The notes: generated from the letters alone by a model not told the origin. Positions 9,174-19,216 are shown, numbered from the stretch's first letter. The stretch: 64,000 nucleotides of DNA from Erwinia aphidicola (GCF_024169515.1 NZ_JAMKCQ010000001.1:4154001-4218000), one strand, 5' to 3'. Numbers and translations are program-made.

Positions 9174-9389
9174 CTGGGTTTATTTTTAGCATTGTCGTGG
9201 TGTCATTAGCAAGGCTTTGATGATAAATAGTTAACCCTATGATTTTCATACGCTAAGCTGCATTGCAGCAATTAAAATGTGATATTGCCTGCATTTTTAT
9301 TATCCCCGGATTGCCGATTTAACACGCATCACGTAGATATTAAGCCACAACTTGTTAGTCATGTTACATATACATTAACCGGAGTTACT

Positions 9390-10157
9390 ATGTCTTCTCT
9401 GTTCTCCCTTGCTGGTAAAACCGCGCTGATTACCGGCTCCACCCGCGGCCTTGGCCTGGCCTATGCTCAGGGGCTGGCGGCGGCTGGCGCAGCGGTGATT
9501 ATCAACGGTACGCAGCAGCAGCACCTGCACTCTGCCCTGGCCACCCTCGACGCTCAGGGCGCCAGCGCACGCGGGTTTCTGTTTAACGTCGCCGATGAAT
9601 CAGCGGTTGAGGCCGTGTTCCGTCAGCTTGATGAAGAACAGGTCAATGTCGATATTGTGATTAATAACGCCGGGATCCAATTTCGCAAACCGATGCTCGA
9701 ACTGGCGCTCAGCGACTGGCAGCGCGTGCTGGATATCAATCTCACCAGCGCATTTATCGTCTCGCGTGCCGCCGCGACGCGCATGGTGGCGCGCAACAGC
9801 GGCGGCAAGATCATCAATATTGGCTCCCTCACCAGCGAAGCGGCGCGGGCCACCGTTGCCCCCTATACCGCGGCTAAAGGCGGTATCAAGCTGCTCACCA
9901 AGTCGATGGCGGCAGAGTGGGCACAGTACAACATTCAGAGCAACGGAATCGGCCCGGGCTACATCCTGACCGATATGAACCAGGCGCTGGTGGATAACCA
10001 GGAGTTTGATCAGTGGGTGCGCAGCAGTAACCCTTCCGGGCGCTGGGGCCACCCCGATGAGCTGATCGGCACCGCTGTCTATCTGGCCTCGTCAGCGTCC
10101 AACTACGTGAACGGCCAGATGATCTACGTTGACGGCGGCTGGCTCGCCACCCTGTAA
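9390..10157 (+). CDS. SDR oxidoreductase, gluconate 5-dehydrogenase (IdnO)-like
   Basis: Short-chain dehydrogenase of 255 residues, closely resembling E. coli IdnO, which reduces 5-ketogluconate to D-gluconate. Visible motifs are TGSTRGLG (15-22, cofactor), NNAG (92-95), the catalytic S146, Y159 and K163, and the C-terminal VNGQMIYVDGG. The start at 9390 is chosen for the GGAG six bases upstream; a longer frame from 9279 lacks a family-like N-terminus. It is the first gene of a plus-strand run (this gene, two MFS genes, IdnD-like), which together suggests import and interconversion of L-idonate or a similar aldonate. Exact substrate unproven. Confidence 0.83.
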   Translation: MSSLFSLAGKTALITGSTRGLGLAYAQGLAAAGAAVIINGTQQQHLHSALATLDAQGASARGFLFNVADESAVEAVFRQLDEEQVNVDIVINNAGIQFRKPMLELALSDWQRVLDINLTSAFIVSRAAATRMVARNSGGKIINIGSLTSEAARATVAPYTAAKGGIKLLTKSMAAEWAQYNIQSNGIGPGYILTDMNQALVDNQEFDQWVRSSNPSGRWGHPDELIGTAVYLASSASNYVNGQMIYVDGGWLATL

Positions 10158-10222
10158 CAGCGCATACCCTACCGGAGCAGAGCGCTAAGACTCTGCCCTT
10201 CCATGATACCGAGGTCAGCACC

Positions 10223-11509
10223 ATGAATCAGACAATCGCGGCGGCACTGCCCGCCAGTCGCTGGGGGAAACTGATCCCCATCGCTTTCATTACCTACAGT
10301 CTCGCCTATCTTGACCGCGCCAATTATGGCTTTGGTGCCGCAGCGGGGCTGGCTGAAGATCTGAATATTACGCCCGCTATTTCGTCCCTTCTCGGCGCGC
10401 TGTTCTTTCTCGGCTACTTCTGCTTTCAGGTGCCCGGCGGGATTTATGCGGAAAAGCATTCGGCTAAGCGGCTGATTTTCTGGAGCCTGGTGCTGTGGGG
10501 CGCGCTGGCGGCGGCCACCGGAATGGTGCACAACGTGGTCCTGCTGGCCGCGATCCGCTTTCTGCTCGGCGTGGCCGAAAGCGTGGTGATGCCCGCCATG
10601 CTGATTTTCCTCAGCCACTGGTTTACCCGCGCTGAGCGTTCAAAAGCCAATACGTTCCTGTTCCTCGGTAACCCGATCACCGTGCTCTGGATGTCGATCC
10701 TTTCCGGTTATCTGGTCAATGCCTTCGGCTGGCGCGGCATGTTTATTATCGAAGGGGTTCCGGCAATTCTCTGGGCGGGGATCTGGTGGCTGGTGTATGC
10801 AGACCGCCCGCGCGACGCCAAATGGCTGAGCGAGGCGGAAAAACGGGCGATTGAGAGTGCGCTGGCTGCGGAGCAGCAGGCGATCAAACCGGTTAAAAAC
10901 TACCGTGAAGCGTTTCGCTCACCGAAAGTGCTGGCGCTGGCATTTATCCACTTCTTCTGGAACATCGGCATGTACGGTTTCATTATGTGGCTGCCGTCGA
11001 TGCTGAAAAGTGCCTCGGGCATGGGGATTGTGGCGACAGGCTGGCTCTCCGCCGCACCTTATCTGCTGGCGGTACCGCTAATGCTGGCAGCTTCGTGGTT
11101 TTCTGACAAATACCAGCAGCGTAAGGCTATTGTCCTGTTGTTCCTCGGACTCGGCGCGATCTGCTTTATCGCCTCCTTCTCCATCGGGCCTGCTCACTTC
11201 TGGCTCTCGTGGGTGCTACTGGTGATTGCCGGTGGTGCAATGTATACCCCTTACGGCCCGTTCTTTGCGGCGATCCCTGAAATGATCCCACGTAACGTCG
11301 TGGCTGGGGCGATGTCGTTCGTGGTCTGTTTTGGCGCACTGGGATCCTTTATTGGTGCGTGGATCGTAGGCTATCTTAACGGCCTGACCGGTAGCCCCGA
11401 CGCGTCCTACATCTTTATGGGCGGTTCGCTGGTGTTGGCGGTGCTGCTCGCCGCGCTGACCACCTTCAGCAGCCACTCCTCCACGGCGCAAGCCACTGTG
11501 GCCGGCTAA
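10223..11509 (+). CDS. MFS transporter, ACS family (sugar-acid type), first of two
   Basis: A 428-residue, 12-helix transporter of the anion:cation symporter family, whose enterobacterial members carry hexonates and hexuronates with protons. The N-terminus (AYLDRANYGFGAAAGL) holds the family's typical DRAN motif in helix 1. It starts 65 bp after the IdnO-like gene and ends 7 bp before a second ACS transporter, so all are probably one operon. It is clearly different in sequence from the second transporter, so this is not a recent tandem duplication. The two may take different sugar acids. Confidence 0.82.
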   Translation: MNQTIAAALPASRWGKLIPIAFITYSLAYLDRANYGFGAAAGLAEDLNITPAISSLLGALFFLGYFCFQVPGGIYAEKHSAKRLIFWSLVLWGALAAATGMVHNVVLLAAIRFLLGVAESVVMPAMLIFLSHWFTRAERSKANTFLFLGNPITVLWMSILSGYLVNAFGWRGMFIIEGVPAILWAGIWWLVYADRPRDAKWLSEAEKRAIESALAAEQQAIKPVKNYREAFRSPKVLALAFIHFFWNIGMYGFIMWLPSMLKSASGMGIVATGWLSAAPYLLAVPLMLAASWFSDKYQQRKAIVLLFLGLGAICFIASFSIGPAHFWLSWVLLVIAGGAMYTPYGPFFAAIPEMIPRNVVAGAMSFVVCFGALGSFIGAWIVGYLNGLTGSPDASYIFMGGSLVLAVLLAALTTFSSHSSTAQATVAG

Positions 11510-11516
11510 GGGGGCA

Positions 11517-12893
11517 ATGATGACGACGATGAAACCCACGCGTTCACGCTTGACCATTCTGCTGATGCTGTTTGTGGTGACGGCCATCAATTATATGGAC
11601 CGCGCCAATCTGTCGGTGGCGGGGTCGCACATTCAGGGCGAGTTTGCCCTGTCACCGACCCAGCTTGGCCTGCTGTTTTCAATGTTCACCTGGTTTTATG
11701 CCATGAGCCAGATCCCGGTCGGCTATATTCTGGACCGGGTGGGTTCGCGGGTGCTGTACGGCAGCGCCATCGTGCTGTGGAGTATCTTTACCTTTGTGAT
11801 GGGCTTTGCCTCGCACCATCTTTTCGCTACCGCCAGCGCATCGTTCGCCATGCTGCTGGCCTGCCGCGCGCTGATTGGCGTGGCGGAGGCGCCCTCTTTC
11901 CCTTCTAACACCAAGATCATTGCCAGCTGGTTCCCGGACCACGAACGCGCGCGCGCCACCGCCTTTTACTCCAGCGCGCAATATATTGGCCTGGCGCTGC
12001 TGACGCCGCTGCTCTCCTGGATCGTGGCGGAATACGGCTGGGAGATGTCGTTTTATCTCTCCGGCGGGATTGGCATTGCGTTTGGCATTTACTGGCTGAT
12101 CGCCTATCGCGACCCGCAGCACAGCAAAACGGTCAATCAGGCAGAGCTGGAGTATATTCGCGCCGGTGGCGGCTATGGTTCCAGTAATCAGAAAGGTAGC
12201 AGTGGCAAAGTGAACTGGGCCAGCGTCAAGCATATCCTGCGCCAGCGTACCGTGTGGGGGCTATTTATTGCCCAGTTCGCCGCTTCATCGACCCTCTATT
12301 TCTTCCTGACGTGGTTTATTGTCTATCTGGAAAAAGGGCTGGGGCTGTCGATTGCCAAAGCGGGGATCGGGGCGATGTTCCCCTACCTGATGGCGATGGC
12401 GGGCGTGCTGTGCGGCGGTACGTTGAGCGATATGCTGCTGAAAAAAGGGCATTCACGCACGTTTGCCCGCAAGCTACCGGTGATGAGCGGCCTGTTGGTC
12501 ACCACCTCCATTGCGCTGGTCAACTTTTTCCAGCACAGCCCGACAATTGCCATCGCGATTCTGTCAGTCGCCTTCTTTGCCAATGCCTTTTCTAACCTCG
12601 GCTGGGTGGTGTGCAGCGATGTTATTCCACGCCATCTGATCGGCACCATCGGCGGCTTCCTGAATATCTTCGGCAACCTGTCCGGCATCATCAGCCCTAT
12701 CGTGATTGGCGTGATCCTCGAACGCACCCATAACTTCCAGTATGCCATGTGGTATATCGCCGCCGTAGCGCTGGCGGGCTTCTTCGCCTATCTGCTGCTG
12801 GTTGGCAAAATAGAGGTGATAGCCCTGCCGGATGAAAAACCTGAAGCGGATGAACCATTAAAAAAACTGAGGGAAAACAATGCAGCACATTAA
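11517..12893 (+). CDS. MFS transporter, ACS family (sugar-acid type), second of two
   Basis: A 458-residue ACS-family proton symporter resembling the glucarate/galactonate transporters. Its first helix has NYMDRANLSVAGSHIQGEF and the following loop has the motif-A-like GYILDRVGSR. The start at 11517 follows a GGGGG run; a second in-frame ATG follows directly. The last 14 bases overlap the downstream IdnD-like gene, which indicates translational coupling. The C-terminal tail is hydrophilic and charged (DEKPEADEPLKKLRENN). Substrate inferred only from the neighbours. Confidence 0.82.
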   Translation: MMTTMKPTRSRLTILLMLFVVTAINYMDRANLSVAGSHIQGEFALSPTQLGLLFSMFTWFYAMSQIPVGYILDRVGSRVLYGSAIVLWSIFTFVMGFASHHLFATASASFAMLLACRALIGVAEAPSFPSNTKIIASWFPDHERARATAFYSSAQYIGLALLTPLLSWIVAEYGWEMSFYLSGGIGIAFGIYWLIAYRDPQHSKTVNQAELEYIRAGGGYGSSNQKGSSGKVNWASVKHILRQRTVWGLFIAQFAASSTLYFFLTWFIVYLEKGLGLSIAKAGIGAMFPYLMAMAGVLCGGTLSDMLLKKGHSRTFARKLPVMSGLLVTTSIALVNFFQHSPTIAIAILSVAFFANAFSNLGWVVCSDVIPRHLIGTIGGFLNIFGNLSGIISPIVIGVILERTHNFQYAMWYIAAVALAGFFAYLLLVGKIEVIALPDEKPEADEPLKKLRENNAAH

Positions 12894-13926
12894 AGAAATC
12901 GTTGCCAGCGTGGTCAGCGGTGCGCATCAGGTCAGTAATGAAACGCGCAGCCTGGCGTGGAGCGACAGCCAGGTGCTGGTGAAGGTCGAGCGCGGCGGGA
13001 TCTGCGGCTCCGATCTGCATTACTATCAGCACGGCCGTGCCGGGATGTCGATACTAAAGCAGCCGCTTATACTGGGGCATGAATTTGTCGGCCGCATTGA
13101 ACAAGCTCCGCCAGAAAGCGGCTTGCGGGCCGGTCAGCGCGTGGCGGTCAATCCTTCGCAACCCTGTAATCAGTGCGAGCTGTGCCTGAAGGGCAAACAG
13201 AACCTCTGCCGCACCATGAAGTTTATGGGCAGCGCGCAGTTCTTCCCTCATATCAACGGTGGGTTTGCCAGCTTTGTCGCGGTTAGCCCGGCGCAGTGCG
13301 TGCCATTCGCCGAGGATGTGGACAGCAAGATTATTGCCTTTGCCGAGCCGCTGGCAGTGGCACTGCATGCCATTCACCAGGCGGGGGAAATTTTCGGCAA
13401 GAAGGTGCTGGTGACCGGTTCCGGTCCGATTGGCTGCCTGGTGATCGCGGCCGCCTTAGCGGGCGGGGCCGCTGAGATCGTCGCAACCGATATGAGTCCG
13501 CGCTGCCGCCAGCTGGCGCTGGAAATGGGGGCCACGCAGGCGATCGATCCTAGCGATGAGAGCCTCACCGCCCACTGGCTGGAAGACGGTGGCTATTTCG
13601 ACCTGTGCTTTGAAGCCTCGGGGGCAGCAGCGGCTATCGCCTCCACCGTCGGTTTTACCCGCCCGGCAGGGCGCATTGTGCAGCTGGGGATGGGCGCGGC
13701 CGCGCTGGAATTCCCCCTTGGGCCTCTACTGGTTAAGGAGATTGTGCTGGCAGGATCCTTCCGCTTTATCAGCGAGTTCCAGCTGGCAGTGCGCTGGCTG
13801 GAGAGCGGGCGGATAAACCCCCTGCCGCTGCTTTCCGCCGAGTTCCCGCAGCAGGCTATCGTGGCGGCGCTGGAAATGGCCAGCGATAAGAGCCGTGCGG
13901 CCAAGGTGCAGGTCGTATTCGGCTAA
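12880..13926 (+). CDS. zinc-dependent alcohol dehydrogenase, L-idonate 5-dehydrogenase (IdnD)-like
   Basis: Medium-chain zinc dehydrogenase of 348 residues. Catalytic zinc ligands C42, H67 and E68, four structural-zinc cysteines (C96, C99, C102, C110) and the cofactor motif GSGPIG (180-185) are all present. The GICGSDLHYYQHGRAG region is typical of L-idonate 5-dehydrogenase, which oxidises L-idonate to 5-ketogluconate; an L-gulonate 5-dehydrogenase role is the main alternative. Its coding start overlaps the preceding transporter by 14 bases. With the IdnO-like reductase it would link L-idonate to D-gluconate. Confidence 0.85.
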   Translation: MQHIKEIVASVVSGAHQVSNETRSLAWSDSQVLVKVERGGICGSDLHYYQHGRAGMSILKQPLILGHEFVGRIEQAPPESGLRAGQRVAVNPSQPCNQCELCLKGKQNLCRTMKFMGSAQFFPHINGGFASFVAVSPAQCVPFAEDVDSKIIAFAEPLAVALHAIHQAGEIFGKKVLVTGSGPIGCLVIAAALAGGAAEIVATDMSPRCRQLALEMGATQAIDPSDESLTAHWLEDGGYFDLCFEASGAAAAIASTVGFTRPAGRIVQLGMGAAALEFPLGPLLVKEIVLAGSFRFISEFQLAVRWLESGRINPLPLLSAEFPQQAIVAALEMASDKSRAAKVQVVFG

Positions 13927-13931
13927 CGTTA

Positions 13932-13955
13932 TGGCGAGGCATGCCTCGCCACTAC
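13932..13955. repeat. REP-type hairpin ending in CTAC
   Basis: Arms TGGCGAGGC and GCCTCGCCA with an AT loop, then CTAC, i.e. GTAG plus hairpin on the minus strand. It forms an inverted pair with the element at 13993-14016 between the convergent IdnD-like and flavin reductase genes. Confidence 0.65.
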
Positions 13956-13992
13956 GGGATTGCGGATGCAGGCGCAACAGCCAGGGGTTAAC

Positions 13993-14016
13993 GTAGGGGT
14001 CAGGCCTGCCTGACCC
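13993..14016. repeat. REP-type hairpin starting with GTAG
   Basis: GTAG followed by arms GGGTCAGGC and GCCTGACCC with a CT loop. Same family as the elements at 34060 and 45312, opposite in orientation to the one at 13932, giving a BIME-like pair. Confidence 0.7.
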
Positions 14017-14034
14017 GCGATCCCCCGCGCTGAT

Positions 14035-14610
14035 TCAACCTTCCAGCACGTTCAACGACTCGCCCGTGGCATAGAACTGCCCGCCTGCCACGTAGTGCAG
14101 GCTGCGCAGTGCGGGGTCGGCCTGGTCAAAATGCCAGTGACCTTCGCTGAATACCCGGCTGTCGGCCCATGCGCCCACCACTTCAGCGATAAACAGATCA
14201 TAAGTGTTCTGAATATGAGGTTCGGGGATCAGCCGGCAGGCCAGCCACGCGGAACAGCCGCGTACAAACGGCAGGTCGTAGCCGTCGAAGCTGAACAGCT
14301 CCACGCCGCAGTTGGCCAGCTTATCGGGTTCGTTAAACAGGCTGCGCGTGCCAACCGCATGGGTAAGATTGATCTGTGCGACGGTCGGAACCTGAATCAC
14401 AAACAGCCCGCTCTCCTCTACCAGCTGCCGGGTTTTGGCGATTTTGTCGATCACTACCGTCAGCTTTGACGGCGAGAAATCCAGCCCGCAGGCCCAGGCC
14501 GCTGCCATCACATCTTCCGTGCCGCCTGCGCGCGCTGAAACAAGGATGGTCGGGCCGTGATTAATCAGGCGGTAGGCCTTTTCCAGTTCAACCGGGACAA
14601 TATTGTTCAT
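14035..14610 (-). CDS. flavin reductase family protein
   Basis: A 191-residue FMN-binding split-barrel protein of the flavin-reductase type (pattern PTILVSARAGG... DVMAAAWACGLDFSP...LTVVIDKIAKTRQLVEESGLFVIQVP). Such proteins reduce or bind flavin and often serve two-component monooxygenases or act on small metabolites. No monooxygenase is adjacent, although ssuD and an NtaA-type monooxygenase lie elsewhere in the window, so a partner cannot be assigned. It is transcribed alone, convergent with the IdnD-like gene and divergent from the small cysteine-rich gene 66 bp away. Confidence 0.75.
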   Translation of the reverse strand: MNNIVPVELEKAYRLINHGPTILVSARAGGTEDVMAAAWACGLDFSPSKLTVVIDKIAKTRQLVEESGLFVIQVPTVAQINLTHAVGTRSLFNEPDKLANCGVELFSFDGYDLPFVRGCSAWLACRLIPEPHIQNTYDLFIAEVVGAWADSRVFSEGHWHFDQADPALRSLHYVAGGQFYATGESLNVLEG

Positions 14611-14676
14611 TGATTTCCACCCTGATGGATTTTTTGCATTACGATCATATCAAGGGTATCTCATCGGGGAATCATC

Positions 14677-14853
14677 ATGCCACTGCTAATCCTGGTACTG
14701 CTCAGCGCGCTGCTGCCGCTGCGGGTCGCGACTGCCGACAGCAGCGGCTGCCAGCAACAGTGCTATATCGAAAACAGTCGCTGCGACCGTGACAGTCGCA
14801 GCGGCTGTAGCAGTACACTTCAGCGCTGTCTGCAGGCCTGCGCCCACCGTTAA
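14677..14853 (+). CDS. small exported cysteine-rich protein (twin CX3C)
   Basis: A 58-codon open frame that fits a real gene: ATG 6 bases after GGGGA (14666-14670), a hydrophobic signal-like N-terminus (MPLLILVLLSALLPLRVATA, probable cleavage near residue 20), and a mature part with six cysteines at 25, 29, 36, 44, 51 and 55. The spacing is mirror-symmetric: C-X3-C-X6-C-X7-C-X6-C-X3-C. Two CX3C units facing each other suggest a disulfide-locked helical hairpin in the periplasm. The TAA stop shares two bases with the stop codon of the convergent hydrolase gene. I do not recognise the family; no function is proposed. Confidence 0.6.
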   Translation: MPLLILVLLSALLPLRVATADSSGCQQQCYIENSRCDRDSRSGCSSTLQRCLQACAHR

Positions 14854-15488
14854 CGGCTGACGGGCAGATCAAGCACCTGCTGGGTAGTTTTGATCTCGGC
14901 GAACACGTCTGCGACGGCGGCCAGGGCAGCACGCTGCAGATCCTTGCTGTCGACAACGTTGTTATCCCAGGTCGCCAGGCTGCGCGTGGCGGTAGCATCT
15001 TGCGGGATAATGACCTCATAGCCCAGCGGCACGGCGTCACGCGCGGTAGATGAGACGCACATGTGGGTCATCAGGCCGCATACGATCAGCGTTTTAATTC
15101 CTTTCGCTTTCAGCTGCGCATCCAGATCGGTGCCGACGAACGAACTTGGGGTCGGTTTGGTAATCGTGATATCGCCCTCAACCGGCAGCAACTCCGGGTG
15201 AAACTCAGACAAAAAGTGGTCTTTAGCAAACAGTGGGCCGTCCGCCGGGCCTTCGTGGCGAACGAAAAATACCGGCATCGCGTGGGCATGGGCGAAATCA
15301 ACCAGCTTGCGCGACTGCGTTAAGACTTTCATGCCGTCGGCGATCGGCATTTTGCCGTCAAAATATTCATTCTGGATATCGATAACGATCAGCGCAGTCT
15401 CGTTGGCCGTCAGTTGGTTAATAGCCGTGGCGCCGCTCATGGTGCGGATGCTGGGTGCCTGGCTTGCAGTAGCAGATAATGTGGTCAT
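14850..15488 (-). CDS. isochorismatase-family cysteine hydrolase, cytosolic copy
   Basis: Cysteine hydrolase of 212 residues with the family triad D37 (VIDIQNEYFDGKMP), K111 and C144 (THMCVSSTARDA). The family includes nicotinamidases, isochorismatases and other amide or ester hydrolases; the substrate is not clear. It is about 80% identical over ~200 residues to the next gene upstream, which differs mainly in having a signal peptide. The pair thus looks like a tandem duplication in which one copy is exported, or one copy lost its signal: the N-terminus here (MTTLSATASQAPSIRTM) has no hydrophobic stretch. A 65-bp gap separates the two. Confidence 0.85.
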   Translation of the reverse strand: MTTLSATASQAPSIRTMSGATAINQLTANETALIVIDIQNEYFDGKMPIADGMKVLTQSRKLVDFAHAHAMPVFFVRHEGPADGPLFAKDHFLSEFHPELLPVEGDITITKPTPSSFVGTDLDAQLKAKGIKTLIVCGLMTHMCVSSTARDAVPLGYEVIIPQDATATRSLATWDNNVVDSKDLQRAALAAVADVFAEIKTTQQVLDLPVSR

Positions 15489-15553
15489 GTTATTTTCCTG
15501 TAAGCGTGTTCAATTAGTGGCCTGTCTGATTATAGACAGGCTCACAAAGGGGA

Positions 15554-16252
15554 TTAGTTAATTACCCGCATATCGAGAACCTGCTGGGTGGTTTTGATCT
15601 CGGCGAATACGTCCGCAACGCCTGCCAGCGCGGCACGCTGCAGATCCTTGCTGTCGACGACGCTATTATCCCAGGTCGCCAGGCTACGAGTGGCAGTTGC
15701 ATCTTCCGGAATAATCACCTGATAACCTAATGGCACAGCATCGCGGGCGGTGGAAGAGACACACATATGGGTCATCAGTCCGGTGACAATCAAATCTTTG
15801 ATGCCCAGTTTTTTCAGCTGCGCATCAAGGTCGGTGCCAACAAATGAGCTGGGAGTGGCTTTGGTGATCACAATGTCACCTTTGCCCGGCTGCAGGTCTT
15901 TATGGAACTCTGCAAAGTGGCTGCCTTTGGCAAACAGCGGGCCGTCCGCCGGGCCTTCATGACGCACGAAGATCACCAGCATCCCTTTTTTATGCGCAAA
16001 ATCGACCAGTTTGCGTGACTGCTTCAGGGCTTTCATGCCGTCGGGGATCGGCATTTTACCGTCAAAGTATTCATTCTGAATGTCGATAACCACCAGCGCG
16101 GTCTGTTTGGCAGTCAGCTGCTTGATGGATGTCGCGCCGCTCATGGTACGGATAGTCGGAGCCTTGCTGGCGTTTATGGTGTCAGCGGCAACAGCAGCGC
16201 CGGAAGCCATCATGGCTAATACCAGGGCAGCGGAGGTGAATAATGTTTTCAT
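15554..16252 (-). CDS. isochorismatase-family cysteine hydrolase, exported copy
   Basis: A 232-residue paralogue of the neighbouring hydrolase with a clear Sec signal peptide (MKTLFTSAALVLAMMASGAAVAA, cleavage about residue 22-23), so it should act in the periplasm. The triad is kept at D57, K131 and C164. Most family members are cytosolic, which makes the exported form noteworthy. It is divergent from a GlxA/FtrA-type regulator gene 148 bp away, with a perfect palindrome between them, suggesting that the regulator controls both hydrolases. Substrate unknown. Confidence 0.85.
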   Translation of the reverse strand: MKTLFTSAALVLAMMASGAAVAADTINASKAPTIRTMSGATSIKQLTAKQTALVVIDIQNEYFDGKMPIPDGMKALKQSRKLVDFAHKKGMLVIFVRHEGPADGPLFAKGSHFAEFHKDLQPGKGDIVITKATPSSFVGTDLDAQLKKLGIKDLIVTGLMTHMCVSSTARDAVPLGYQVIIPEDATATRSLATWDNSVVDSKDLQRAALAGVADVFAEIKTTQQVLDMRVIN

Positions 16253-16358
16253 GTTATTTCCTTTCTCTCATTTTCAGGTTAGTTTGCTTTTCACTCATCA
16301 AGTGATGGCGGCAAGTATCCTCCTGAAACGGCATGTTGAAGAGAGGCGCGGATACCCA

Positions 16359-16372
16359 AAAACGATCGTTTT
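16359..16372. promoter_or_regulatory. palindrome between hydrolase and regulator genes
   Basis: AAAACGATCGTTTT is a perfect 14-bp palindrome, with CCC and GGG just outside but offset by one base. It lies in the divergent control region, 29 bp before the regulator start. It is a candidate operator; AraC-type proteins more often bind direct repeats, so another regulator is possible. Confidence 0.4.
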
Positions 16373-16400
16373 GGGCCAGGTTGATTACAGGAGAAGGTTC

Positions 16401-18654
<2,254 letters not shown>

Positions 18655-19053
18655 ATGATCGAGATTACAAAAAAAGACAGCAAACCGGCCGTTGCCGGAC
18701 CGGCAGACTATTTCACCGGGGCGGTTACCGTTGCTTCCCCGTTTGCCACCACTGAACCGGCGCGTCTGAGCGGCGCAACCGTGACCTTTACCCCGGGCGC
18801 ACGCACCGCCTGGCATACGCATCCGCTGGGGCAGACGCTGCTGGTGACGGCGGGCCAGGGTTGGGTGCAGGAGTGGGGTAAAGAAGCGCAGGCCATCTCT
18901 GCTGGCGACAACGTGTGGATCCGTCCCGGGATAAAACACTGGCACGGCGCCAGCGCCGACAGCGCAATGACCCATATTGCCATCGCCGAAGCCGAAGATG
19001 GCAAAGTGGTAGACTGGATGGAACATGTCAGCGACGAGCAGTATCAGGGCTAG
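18655..19053 (+). CDS. cupin-domain protein
   Basis: Small single-domain cupin of 132 residues. Metal-binding residues fit H54, H56, Q60 (WHTHPLGQ) and H95 (KHWHG). The closest group known to me includes cupins annotated as (R)-mandelonitrile lyase-like or carboxymuconolactone-decarboxylase-associated; the natural substrate is uncertain. From codon 113 (18991) to beyond its stop the sequence belongs to the 182-bp segment repeated at 21260-21441. The gene itself is intact, and a spare copy of its last 20 codons plus stop remains on the other side of the island. Confidence 0.82.
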   Translation: MIEITKKDSKPAVAGPADYFTGAVTVASPFATTEPARLSGATVTFTPGARTAWHTHPLGQTLLVTAGQGWVQEWGKEAQAISAGDNVWIRPGIKHWHGASADSAMTHIAIAEAEDGKVVDWMEHVSDEQYQG

Positions 19054-19066
19054 TATTCACCCTAAC

Positions 19067-19093
19067 GGGCCGACCGAAAAAGATGGTCGGCCC
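19067..19093. repeat. REP-type hairpin inside the left repeat
   Basis: Arms GGGCCGACC and GGTCGGCCC with a 9-base loop, followed by CTGG instead of the usual CTAC. The equivalent hairpin in the right repeat is at 21336-21362. Confidence 0.7.
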
Positions 19094-19103
19094 CTGGCAC
19101 ATG

Positions 19104-19172
19104 TCACTCCTCTTCTTCAACCTTCTTCACCGGGAAGCGCCTGGGCACCACCACAAAGAACACCGGCACGAA
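19104..19172 (-). pseudogene. remnant of the 3' end of an RND pump gene
   Basis: Read on the minus strand this encodes [22 protein letters not shown] and a stop, the counterpart of the end of the intact pump gene at 21373-21441 ([22 protein letters not shown]). Nothing upstream continues the frame; the neighbouring bases belong to the island. Confidence 0.85.
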
Positions 19173-19190
19173 ACATACAGAACCAAGACA

Positions 19191-19216
19191 GATCAACACG
19201 GTTACATACGTTGATC
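19191..19216. promoter_or_regulatory. inverted repeat in the island promoter
   Basis: GATCAAC (19191-19197) and GTTGATC (19210-19216) form perfect 7-bp arms 12 bases apart and overlap the proposed -35 box. It may be an operator for silencing or autoregulation of the defence genes. Confidence 0.45.

Larger units (their letters stand above)
18991..19172. repeat. left 182-bp direct repeat flanking the defence island
   Basis: 175 of 182 positions are identical to 21260-21441, with no gaps. It holds the last codons of the cupin gene, a REP hairpin (19067-19093) and the last 23 codons (with stop) of an RND pump gene that is complete only on the right side. Four differences fall in the pump remnant and three of those change the residue (R to P, A to V, L to V), as expected for an unconstrained leftover. 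Confidence 0.95.

Noticed and set aside
14035..14610. SsuE-type reductase partner for SsuD
   Set aside because: It is a flavin-reductase-family protein, but it is 16 kb away and of a different subfamily from SsuE; no basis to pair them.
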